DNA of 64,000 nucleotides. Origin: Misgurnus anguillicaudatus. Lineage: Eukaryota; Chordata; Actinopteri; Cypriniformes; Cobitidae. The notes under the pieces are model-generated. The model ran no database searches and had not been told where the DNA came from. It worked only from the letters and a program-made list of their open reading frames with translations. Both the position numbers and the translations under genes were made by a program. The stretch is taken from assembly GCF_027580225.2 (NCBI RefSeq), contig NC_073361.2, forward strand, positions 28,424,501 through 28,488,500. Direction: 5' to 3'. Shown here one piece after another: positions 48,601-61,531 of the stretch (position 1 is its first letter; each line of letters begins with the position of its first letter).

Positions 48601-51600
48601 GATTCTTTCAAACATGGTAAGCAGCGTCACATTTCTGGCTGACGTCAAATGTTCTTAAAACAGATTTTAATCACAACGTACAGTTTAGCTGGCCAATCAG
48701 GGACAAAAGGATACAAAACCCGTGCATTACTGGAACACAGGGAGATCTGGAGCTATAAAAATGTATGGTATGTGGAAAATAATGTGTTTTTTTACCATAA
48801 ACCACGCAAACACATTGTATTATACCAAATACACAAAATAACGTTGTTTTTAGCAATAAAATTTGTGCACTTTAAACTTAATACACACCAATAAGACAAG
48901 TGTCAAGTCTAGTTATCAAGTGATTTTTTTTATGCACACCATCACCTAATTTCTGCATCACACAAATAACATTGCTGTTGTGTAGGACTGAGTAGTGCAA
49001 CCAATTCAGCACTTCGAGTTAATTGTTAGTAATATGGTTTTGGTTAGATTTGCTTCGCTTCAGTATAGTATTAGTTATCAATATTTTATGAAAAAATTAG
49101 TTTAGCAGGCATGGAATCTAAATTAAAAAATTAATGCTGGTGGCTAAAACCCACTTACTTAGCTATATCACTGAAACACACATTTACATTAAAGGAATAG
49201 TCTACTCATTTTCAATATTAAAATATGTTATTACCTTAACTAAGAATTGTTGATACATCCCTCTATCATCTGTGTGCGTGCACGTAAGCGCTGGAGCGCG
49301 CTGCGACGCTTCGATAGCATTTAGCTTAGCCCCATTCATTCAATGGTACCATTGAAGAGATAAAGTTAGAAGTGACCAAACACATTTTTTCCTATTTAAG
49401 ACGAGTATTTATACGAGCAAGTTTGGTGGTACAAAATAAAACGTAGCGCTTTTCTAAGCGGATTTAAAAGAGGAACTATATTTTTTTGGCGTAATAGCAC
49501 TTTTGGTAGTACTTCGACTCGCCTGAAAAGTCCGCTCCCCTTCTCACTCTCATAATGGGAGAGGGAGGGTGTTACTGCGCCGAGTCGAAGTACTCCCAAA
49601 AGTGCTATTACGCCATAAAATATAGTTCCTTTTTTAAATCCGCTTAGAAAAGCGCTAAGTTTTATATTGTACCACCAAACTTGCTCGTATAACTACTCGT
49701 CTTAAATAGGAAAAACGTTGATGTGTTTGGTCACTTCTAACTTTATCTCTGATTGGTACCATTGAATGAATGGGGCCAAGCCAAATGCCATCGCAGCGTC
49801 GCAGCGCGCTCCAGCGCCCACGCGCACGCACACAGACGACAGAGGGATGTATCAACAATTCTTAGTTAAGGTAATAACATATTTTAAGGCCCACGCAATA
49901 TTATAATTACTTTGAGTAACAAACTTTGAAACAATAAATCAAAATATGGTGCACAAACTGAAACAGTAAAATTCGTTAACAACTTAAAACATGTTTAAGA
50001 AATAAACCATTTACAAGATTCATAACATGTTTATAACAGGCCCAAAAAAGCATTTGTTTGGACAAAAAAATTATCAATCCCATCTTTCCCATTAGTCAGT
50101 CCCTCCAGAAAAATGTGATTATGCGATCGCATGATTCAACGCATAATCAGCCAAAGTCCGCATATTTATGCGGGGGCCGAATTTTTTTTAAATACGCCGC
50201 ACTTTCACAGCATAAATTGCAGATTTCCGTGTACAAAATATCCGGGGCTGCATCATGATTTCATAATCCCTGCATTTCATAGCAAAAATCACATATATCT
50301 TAGCAGAAAGTTGAATTTGAAAAGCTGCAAAAGCTGCCAACAGTTTTTGCAAGTTCCCGCAATTTCATTGCATAAAATTGCATAAATAGCCTGCATATTC
50401 CAAAATTCCGTAGAATTTGCAGCTGGGTTGCCGGTAAATTACCGTAGAATTAAATTTATGGTTTTTCCTGGCAACATTTTGTTGAAAGTTAAATGAACAT
50501 TAAACATTTACAAGTCTTTGTCTTTACAGAGTGAAACTAAAAAAACAGCATCAAGCAAAACATGCTGGGAAAGATAATCTGAAGCAAAAAACAGAAAAAG
50601 GTTGATGATGATTTCTGGTTCCCAGAATGCTTTGCATGAGGCTGTTATTGTATAGTTTTATTCTGTAAAGATAAAGACCTGTCAATATTCAAAATGTATT
50701 TAACTTTAAACAAACTCTTGCCAGAAAATAACATAAACTTAAATCTACGGTAAATTACCGGCAACCCAGCTGCAATAACATTGTAACTTCTACAGGATTT
50801 TTTTACAGTGGATTTTTGCCTGCAACAATCACAAAAACACTCGGCGTTTTTCTGGAAGGACTGATTAGTGCATTTAAACATGAAATACATCAGAATTTTA
50901 AGTTGACGCTGGCTTCAATTAGCTACCTTATTTTTTCGCTATATGATCTTTGGTCTTTATTGTTTTGTTTCAAGTGGAGTGACTCGAAAGATGGTGAAAT
51001 CTTAAGGACAAGATGCGAACAACGGATAACATTTACATATTATTTTCATATTTACATTAAGAATCGATTGAGAGATTTTCCGAATCAACATCGTTTTATT
51101 CAATTTTACTCCGATTAAAATCAGAGAATAATTTTTTTACCCAGCCGTACTTCTGTGAACGGCACAAGAGGCTACTTGTTGACCAATTTGCATACTGGGA
51201 TTGCCCAACTGCGCATCAGGATATGGGCCATGCTGTCAAAAGAATCTGGAATTTGGCCAGTGAAAATATCAACATAAAGAAAGCAACATAATTATGCTGT
51301 CTACCTTGTAGAACAGCTTTCATGTCAAGAACACACCTATGCTTTAAAAATTCTGTTTAGTTAGACAGCTCAATAGCTTTGCTCGATTGCAAAAATCGAA
51401 GCTTAAAAATGATGTTTCCTACTTTGTGATCCATATGTGGGGGATAGAGAATAATTAAGGATGTTACAAACTTTATCCGAAAAGCACACAGTCTGCACGT
51501 GGCAGACAAGAATTCTTATGTTGTGCAACATTCGTGTGCAGTATTTCTCACCCTTGGTGAACCACATTCTTGATCACAATGTTCCACACCCTTACAGTTT

Positions 51601-54243
51601 GCTTACCGTCTAGAGATGAGACATGGCAGAATTTAACACCTACATGACAGAAGATACACAAATATTCATAGCACATTTCGTGCATTAGGCTGGTGCATTT
51701 ATCCTAGCAATTTTAGGGTATATGTTTGAGCAAAGTTGCTATACTTGAGACTTAAGTATACGTTTTGTATATAGATAACATGAACTATATTGCCCAGGAG
51801 GTGAGCGGGGCACAAACTAACTTGGGGTGAATTGTAACATGGCTACTTTACATATTTATTCAGGGCAAAGCAATCTGTGCTTTTGGTCTTTTTCTCTTAC
51901 TGTCAGAAGATGATCTCCTATGAATTTGTAAAATACAATATCAGGGGAAATAACTGACGATTGCACTAAATGGCAGTGGTTGGATATTTTTAGATTAAGG
52001 GGCGGTATTATCCCCTTCTGACATCACAGGGGGAGCCAAATTTCAATGACCTATTAATTCACATGCTTGCAGAGAATGGTTTACAAAACAAAACTACTGG
52101 GTTGATCTTTTTCACATTTTTTAGGTTGATACAAGCCCAGGGGACCCAAGTATAGCACTTAAACATGAAAAAAGTCACATTTTAATGAAATGTCCCCTTT
52201 AAATGAACTGTCTTAAGCTTGCACTGACATGTTAAAATATTGTTTATCAGTGCCAAGGTTTTGTCTTACGATGCACACCAGTAATGTTTTTGTAAGATAT
52301 GTTTGTAAATACATACTAAAACATAACTAAGGCCTAGTCCTGGCTTAATCTAAACCCTGTCTGGGAAACAACCTTATAGGGTTATATACAAATTTACAGT
52401 CACATTTGTCTCAACAGATACAAATAATAAACTGCAGTCTCTGACGCTGCTTTGAAATTATGTGTATTGTGCTATTTTAAATTAAAGTGTACAAGCATAT
52501 ATACAAATATAATTGACTTAAAGGTGCAGTGTGTAATAAGGTTTAATTTTAGTGCTGGGCAAAGATTAATCGCGATTAATCGTATACAAAATAAAAGTTA
52601 AATTTTTGCATAATATATGTGCGTGTACTGTGTCTAATTATTGTGTATATTTAACCACACACATTCATATATTCATTTCAGAATTGTTTTACTTATATAT
52701 TATTTTTTTAAATTTATTTTTAATATAGAACATATAAAAATTTAAATAAATATATATAAACATGTAAATGTTTCTTAAATACATACATGAATGTGTGTGT
52801 ATTTATTTATACATAATAATTACACACAGCACATACTCATATATTATGCCAAAAATCACTTTTATTTTGTATGCGATTAATCGCGATTAATCTTTGCCCA
52901 GCACTATTTATTTTGTTTCATTTGTAAACCTTTTGTGTTTTATTTTACAGCATGTCAGGGAACCAGTAATAAGCTTACTCTACTAGGACAACCGGATGAC
53001 CATTACAGGACCATAGCACGGATGTACACTAACTGTACAGTAGTGCTAGAGAACCTGGAGATAACTTACATCCAAGAGTACCACGACCTCTCCTTTCTTA
53101 GGGTATGTTACATCACATGTACACAAAAATATGCAACAAAACCATGAAATAAGCTCTGATTATGGAGGTCTGTCAACTGTTTCACATTTCAACCTGATAC
53201 GTTTCACATGCCCACAGAGCATTGAGGAAGTTGGTGGCTACGTTTTAATAGGACTAAATTACGTAAGTATGATACCTTTGGAAAACCTGCGGCTCATTCG
53301 TGGACATACTCTCTTTGATAACAAATACGCCCTAGCGGTGATGTCAAACTATCACAGGAACGATTCCTCGGAGAACAGTAGCATCACCGGCGGGTTGAGA
53401 GAGCTTCCACTGATAAACCTCACAGGTATGATGATAAATTGTTTTATTTCCAAAGCATCAAAATATGCTGTATAATGTCTATAAAACTGCTATATTCACT
53501 CTCTTCTTCATCATCTCTTACCTGTCTCTGACCCCTTCAGTTTCTAAAAAAAAATATTTTCCTGACATGAATGCATTCTGTGATCTTTTGCGCAGGATAT
53601 TTCCGCAAATATTTCCATTAGGGCTGTCAAAACATTCATTGCGATTAATCGCATACAAAATAAAAGTTTTTTGCATAATTTAAATGTGTGCACTGTGTGT
53701 AACATTTTAATGTTTGTATTTAAGAAACATTAACATGTATATGTATATACATTTTAATATATTTTATATTATACATATAAAAATACCTACATATATAGTA
53801 TGCAAACACAGACTTTTATTTTGTATGTGATTAATCGAGATTAATCTTTTGCCAGTCCTAATTTTTTATATATATATTAGGGCTGTCAAAAGATTAATCG
53901 CGATTAATCACATCGAAAATAAAAGTTTGTGTTTACATAAAATATCTGTGTGTACTTTGTGAAAATATTATGAATATATAAATACACACACATTCATGTA
54001 TATATTTAAGAAATGTTTGCATTTATATACTGTATATACATTTATATAATTTATATTATATATAAATATAAATATTTTATATATAAATATAACCAATTTC
54101 TCCTAAATATATACATGACTGTGTGTGTTTTTATATATAAATAATAATTATACACACTACACACACATATGTAAACACAAACTTTTATTTTGGATGCGAT
54201 TAATCTTTTGACACCCCTAATATATGTGTCTGTGTCTGTGTCT

Positions 54244-54335
<92 letters not shown>

Positions 54336-57300
54336 GGACCACAAAACTACTCATAAATAGCAGGGGTATATTGTTGCAAATGTCAACAATACATTGTATG
54401 GGTCAAAATTATCGATTTTTATGCCAAAAATCATATGGATATTGAGTAAAGATCATGTTTCATTAAGATATTTTGTAAATTTCCTACCATAAATATATCA
54501 AACGTTTATGATTAGTCATATTTGTTGCTAAGGACTTAATTTGGACAATTTTTAAAGTGATTTTCTCAATATTTAGATTTTTTTTGCACCCTCAGATTAT
54601 AGATTTTCAAATAGAAAATGGAAAACTTATTTATTCAGCTTTCAGACAATGTATAAATCTGTAATGTATATTTATATGTATAAATGTATAAAATTACCCT
54701 TATGGCTGGCTTTGTGGTCCATGGTCACATATAAGTTGGACCTCATAGGTACCTAGTTTGGGAACCACTGCAGTATACAGTAATTATATAGGTTAAATAC
54801 TTACTGAGTTGTATCTATCCTACTGTATATGAAATCACACCTCGCATATTATCATGTTACAATGATCACATCAAATGTCAATTTTTTTTCTCTTGTGTGG
54901 CAGAAATTCTCAAAGGTGGAGTTAAGATTACTCATAATCCTTTGCTTTGCCATGTGGAGACTATACAGTGGTTGGACATTGTACAAATCAACAATAATGT
55001 AAATGTCTCAGGGGGAACAGACCCTCAATGTAAGTAAAACCTTACATTTAGATAAATATATTATCAATATCACTTTGTTGGATAAAAACAATCATTTTAT
55101 ATGTTTCAGGCAGACAGTGTGACCCAGGATGCAACGGATCATGTTGGGGCCCAGGACCAGAGAGCTGCCAAACCTGTAAATTATACCATATATTGAGTTT
55201 TACGATGGTTTTTAGTGAACGAACTGTATATTATGATAACTGTGCTTTCTTGCTCCATCAGTGACACGGTTGAACTGTGCCGAACAGTGCTCACGGAGAT
55301 GCAAGGGTCCCAAACCCATCGATTGCTGTAATGAGCATTGTGCTGCAGGATGCACTGGACCCAAACCAACAGATTGTCTGGTGCGAGTTGTAATAAATAA
55401 AAAATATTACTATTTAGATCCATCAAACTATTTTGATCATTAAAAGTTTTTATTGTATTTTAATGTAATTTGGAAAATTTGTACTTGTATCTTAATTGGT
55501 GGAGACCAATTAAGTGCAAAAGTCTCAGGTTTAAATTTCCACATGTACCAGTTAAATATGTGACCCTGCCTGTGCAAACCCTGCTTAAGTCATTGTTGGA
55601 AAATCTATCTGCAGGCCTGTAGAGATTTCCAGGATGATGGGACGTGTAAGGATTCATGTCCACGTCTAATGTTATACAACCCAAACGCTCACCAGCTTGT
55701 TCCCAATCCAGACGGGAAATACAACTTTGGTGCAAGATGTGTAAAGAGGTGCCCTTGTAAGTTTGTCTTTCATATGTTTGAATTGATCAAAGCATATTAT
55801 TCCTTCTGTTATAATCTTTATGATTAACTTTATGTTTGTAAATATAAGTTCATATAAGTCATTCAATTAGGGCTGTAACAATTAATCGTGTGTCCCATTA
55901 AAAATGCCTGTCTGAAATCGATTCTATCATGCACAGCTTGTGCGTGTACTATGGCATTTGGTCAGTAAGAAGTAATTTTCAATCACAAGTCATTATGAGT
56001 TGGAGTCGTTTATAATGTGCATTTAAAAAAGCAACATTCGTTTAACAAAATCATTCAAAATATTATCATGAAAATACCTGAAATTATTTAAAGAACAGCG
56101 ATATAATATTCCTGTAGACATTTCCTGGAATAGCATTTGTAATGCTACTTCTTCTGTGGCACAAAGGGTATTTCTGCACGAGAGCGCCCCCTGACTTTTG
56201 GATGTGGCGGGATTTCACCGAAATTCATTAATATTCATCCATTGAGAAAACGCGCATTTGCACGGTTAATCGCTACACCCCTACATTCAATAACTTAAGA
56301 CAGATTCACATCACACGATTTTCGCCTGTCCCAGGCTGATTTCTATGATCGTAGCTCGACATGTCGCTTAGTTAACTCTTTCCCCACCATTGACGCGTTA
56401 TTTCGTCAATCCGCAATACCGCTATTATCCACCAGAAACTTATAAAACATATTAAGCTTATAAAAACCCGGAAGTATCGCTCTAGGGCTAACAGCTGTAT
56501 GTCTGTCTAAGTTTTGAGGATCGCTCTGCATCTGATCTCTATCAAAAGTCCTTTACAAAAATGGAATTATCTCAGCTTTTTGCTTAAAATTTGGTGTTTT
56601 TGAAGAAAGCTACCCATATTTCAGAGATGATAAAAAGAGAACAGATGAAGGTAGGATGAAACGTTTTTTGTTTTTTGAAAACAGACGGTCTGTTCTTTCA
56701 TTTAATATATTGTATGTTTATACATTTAAAGAAGAACATTTTCTGGGAGCCATTAAACTTTTGTGAAAATCATAAAAAATGCTGGCAGGGAAAGAGTTAA
56801 ATACGTTTTGCTGTGTAAACTCTATGTGAAGACAATGCAGAGCTTAACATTGCAATAGTCATAATGAATATTCAGTATAACTGACTGTAAATGCAGGCAA
56901 GGCTCACGTTTATGTAAACCACATGCATGCTCCCCGTGCAAAAGTGACATCTGCAATTCACCGTGCTGTGTTTGTTTACAACCTGCGCATCCTAATGAGG
57001 TTTACTAACTTGCGTCGTATCTTACAAACAGTAGGTGTCATCATCGTACAGTATACATTTATGTACATGTCACAAGGTGTAAACTGTCATGATCTTATAA
57101 GATGTTAGAAATAGTACAGTCTTATGCAGGCTTTAGTCATTATTGTTGAGACGCAATGTAATACTTGCCAACATGATCCACAGGCATAATATTGCTTTAC
57201 AACAGGTCTGTGTGCAAATACAGGAGCAAAGGCACACCTAGATTTTCAGAATGTGCAACAGGATTATGTAAACAAAAAAGTAGGTTCCCTACCTAGGTTA

Positions 57301-60300
57301 CTTTTCGGTAAGCAAAAATTTAAAAAGTGATCTCAAAAAGTAATGGGTTCAAACACAGGGAACACATATGCGGTGGCTGCCGGTGACTTTTTTTTTGAGG
57401 GCGTTCGATGCGAAGTTCGTCATAACATGTATGTAGCCCGTCATGTGTGCGGTTCATAATTTCAAAATATGTGTTCTGCGCGTTAAGTGATCCTATGTGC
57501 ATCACGTGTCTTGTCAAAATAAGTGCCTGCTGCAGATGCGTCTAAAGGGTTTATGATAAAAGAGACGCTAGCGTTTGCCAGATACTCGCATAATCTCATG
57601 CGTAATCAGAGTTAAGTGTTAAGGGAGTGACTTGCGTGTATTTTGTGAATGTGAGCATCTCTTTTATCATAAATGTTTTTGACGCGTTTGCAGCACAGGC
57701 ACTTATTTTGACAAAACACGTGATGGTTCACATGACGCAGCAAACACATATTTTGAAAACACAAGCAACACACATGATACTCCGAACACATATTTTGAAT
57801 TTGCACTCCTCGGATGAGCAGTCACGAGCTGCAACTGCACATATGACAAAAATGTATGTGTAATGCACTGTAAGTCACTTACAAGGCCAAAAGCATACAA
57901 TTTTACTTAAACTGTTTTCACTTTAGACAACTTTGTGGTGACCGATCATGATGCCTGCGTTCGGACGTGCAGTGGGAACATGCATGAAGTGGAGGAGAAC
58001 GGAATAAGGAAGTGTAAAAAATGTGACGGCTTGTGTCCGAAAGGTCAGCTCCTATCTGTGATTTTACGGGATTATTATTGACATCTCATTTAAAATTGAT
58101 TGTTTGCAGTTGTTTAATCTGAAAATCTTTTTGTTTAGTCTGCAACGGTCTTGGAATGGGAACTCTTGCTAATGTCATATCAATCAACGCGTCTAACATC
58201 GATTCTTTTATTAACTGCACTAAAATAAACGGGCATATTACAATAATGCAGACGACATTTCGAGGGTGAGACTTTTTATGCCTCCAAACTGTCCAGTCTA
58301 CACCTTCATGTATAATTAATCTTCTTTATGCTATATATTTCATTATGCTATATATTATGTCATCTTTATGCATTACTTCTTATTCAACTGGTTTAATTTG
58401 ACACTTCTGCTTTTTTAAAGGGACCCTTTTACAAACACTCCAAGCATGGACCCGGAAAAACTGGACTATTTTAAGACAGTAAAGGAAATTTCAGGTAAAT
58501 TAAGTAACTCTAGAAAAAATTATATTTTGGCTAGGGCTGCACAATATTGAAGGCAAATGCGATAACTTGCTGTATGCAATATGCGATACAATGGGCCAGT
58601 TTCTTAGACCGGGTTTAGATTAATCCAGGTCTAGGCCTTGGTTATATTACGACATTTAAGTAGTTTTTACAATCAAACCTTACAAAAAATACTGGTGTGC
58701 ATTTTGAGACAAAACAATGACACTGATTTATGTTAGGATACGTCAGTACATGTTTTTAAATTAAGGAAGCTTAAACATGTATTTTAATCTGGGACTAGGA
58801 TTTACCCCAATAAATTTGTAAAATCAATTTGAATAATAATAAAATATATTTTAAAACTAAAAAATATATAACAACATACACCTTTGACATTCTTTCTGGT
58901 AAAAGAAACCATCACTTTCTCACCAGTTTCTCTGCTATCTGCATTGACCTGAAACTCTTGACTACATAACTTTAGTTTAGGGAACACGCCGACTTTTTTG
59001 GGACTTTAGCTTATTCACTGTATCCCCCAGAGTTAGATAAGTCCATACATACCTTTTTCATCTCTGTGTGTCCCGTAACTTTGTCTGATGCACCAAATGC
59101 TAGCCTAGCTTAGCACAAAGACTGGAAGTAAATGGCTCCAGCTAGCATACTGCTCCCAATAAGTGACAGAATAACGCCAAAATTTTCCTATTTATATGTT
59201 GTGATTTGTATAGGTCATATTTGTATATGACCTTATTATTTGTACATGCTGTGACTATACAAATCACAACATATAAATAGGAAAATGTTGGCGTTATTTT
59301 GTCACTTATTCAGAGCAGTATGCTAGCTGGAGCCATTTACTTTCAGTCTTTCTGCTAAGCTAGGCTAGCATTGGGTGCGTCAGACATAGTTACGGCATGC
59401 ACGGAGATGAAAAGGGACTTATCTAACTCTGGGAGAAACGGTGAATAAGCTAAAGTCCCAAAAAGTCGACGTGTTCTTTTAAGTTTTAATATCATTGAGT
59501 TATTGCAAACCATTGACGTATGTGTGTTGCGGTATTGTGGTTATATTACGATAGACAATAGGCATCACACTGTGGCATTAATGACTGGTTTTCATTTCTC
59601 GCAGGGTTTCTGCTAATCCAGGATTGGCCAGAAGACTTTAATTCACTCAGTCCCTTTGAAAACCTGGAAATTATCAGAGGAAGAACCAAACAGCAGTAAG
59701 TGTCTCTGTGATAAACCTCATATATCTATTCATTCAGGTGTCGAGCTATTGCTGGGACCAGCACATGCAACATGATCTCACAAAGTTCCATGGTATAGTC
59801 ACGGAATATTTTGCTAATTTTTCCATGGCATTGTCACGGATCTCCACATTTTTCCATGGCCGTACAACAGACTGTCTTTTCCGTGTCATTGTCACAGATT
59901 GGTTACTCAATTGCTTTGTCCTATTTTCAAACCATTGTCGCTTCGGTTTAGGGTTAGATTTGGTGTTTGCGTTAGGATGTCACTTTAAGTATTGGTTTAT
60001 ACTAGTTTTTTCTTATTTATTCTTTAATTTTTTGATTAGTTAAACCATTGTCGCCTGGCGTTAGGGTTAGAGTTGGGTTTGGGGTTTGGGTAAGGATGTC
60101 ATTTTATGTAAATCTAACCTTAAACCGAAGCAACAATGGTAAGAAAATAGGACGAAACAGTTGAGTAACCAATCCGTGACAATGACACGGAAAAGAAAGT
60201 CCGTGGTACGGCGATGGTAAAATGTGGAGATCCGTAACAATGCCACGGAAAAATTAGTAAAATATTCCGTGACTATACCACGGAAATTTGTGAGATTAAC

Positions 60301-61477
60301 TTGAGCACATGCTTGCTGTCCAAAGTCAAACTACTGTATAGTAACTCACCTCAAAGCCATTATTCAAATCATTTTTTCAATTCCATATATGTGACCCTGG
60401 AACACAAAACCAGTCATAAGGGTAAATTTTTTTAAATTGAGATTTATATCTGAAAACTTACAGGGGACATATCATAAAAATCTGACTTTTTTCATGTTTA
60501 AGTGTTATAATTGGGTCCCCAGTGCTTCTATCAACCTAGAAAATGTGAGAAAGATCAAGCCAGTAACTTAGTTTTGGTAAACTATTCTCTGCAAGCATGT
60601 GAAAAAATAGGTCATTGAAATTTGGCCCCCCTTGTGATGTCAGAAGGGGATAATACCACCCCTTAATCTGCACTATCCAACCACAGCACTGCCATTTAGA
60701 GCAGAGATCAGCTCATTTGCAAGGACACACACAAAACGGGACATTTTGCTCACACCGACAAAGTGGCAATTTTAACACGCTATAATAAATTATCTAAATG
60801 ATATTTTGAGCTAAAACTTCTCATATGTACTCGGCAGACACCAAAGACTTATGTAACATCTTTAAAAAATCTTGTGAAATGTCCCCTTTAATGAATAAGC
60901 CATTTAAGTATTTGTTAAGATATGACAGTATTTGGCCAAGAACTAATACTGCTATTTGGAAACTGGCATCAAAAAATGTAAGATGATCGTCTTTAAAGTT
61001 GTCAAAATGAAGTCCTTAGCAACACATACAGGTATGCTAATGATAAATAATTTTTTTATATATTTATGGTAAGTAATTTACAAAACATCTTCATGAAACA
61101 TGATCTTTACTTAATATCCTAATGATTTTTGGCACACATTTTTTTATAATTTTGACCCATACAATATATTGTTGGCTATTTCTACAAATATACCTGTGCA
61201 ACTTATGACTGTTTTTTGGTCCAGGGTCATGTAAATCAATTTAAAACAAGCCTTTCAGCAGCTGTACATGGTGTTTACAACAGCAGGGAACTCACGTAGT
61301 GATCAAATGCTTAATACACAGTAATTTGCATAAATAATGCAATAGTACACCGCACAATTTAAGGGTGTGATTCATAATGATTCCTGCCTGAATGCAAACT
61401 GTTGTGTTTTGGAAACACCAAAGTGTTTATACTTTCCAGGGACGTCAGCATACAAACAAATGATTTGTGGTTGCCTG

Positions 61478-61531
<54 letters not shown>

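Larger units (their letters stand above)
39636..52950 (+). other. egfr intron 1 (13.3 kb)
   Basis: This large first intron contains no convincing coding exon on either strand. Beyond the repeats listed separately, the stretches 40113-41200, 41410-42700, 45480-47690, 47935-49188 and 50813-51950 show nothing I can name. First introns of receptor genes often hold enhancers, but none can be recognised from sequence alone. Short open frames here lack similarity and splice context. Confidence 0.6.

Noticed and set aside
50816..51118. 100-codon plus-strand open frame in egfr intron 1
   Set aside because: No similarity recognised and no splice sites; intron 1 carries many frames of this length by chance.
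53263..53272. GTAAGT inside egfr exon 3 as a splice donor
   Set aside because: It looks like a strong donor, but reading through keeps the conserved L1 sequence ([10 protein letters not shown]) and the frame, so the real exon continues to 53425; a cryptic donor remains possible.
54051..54445. Open frames through the TG microsatellite
   Set aside because: Pure low-complexity translation of TG/CA repeats.
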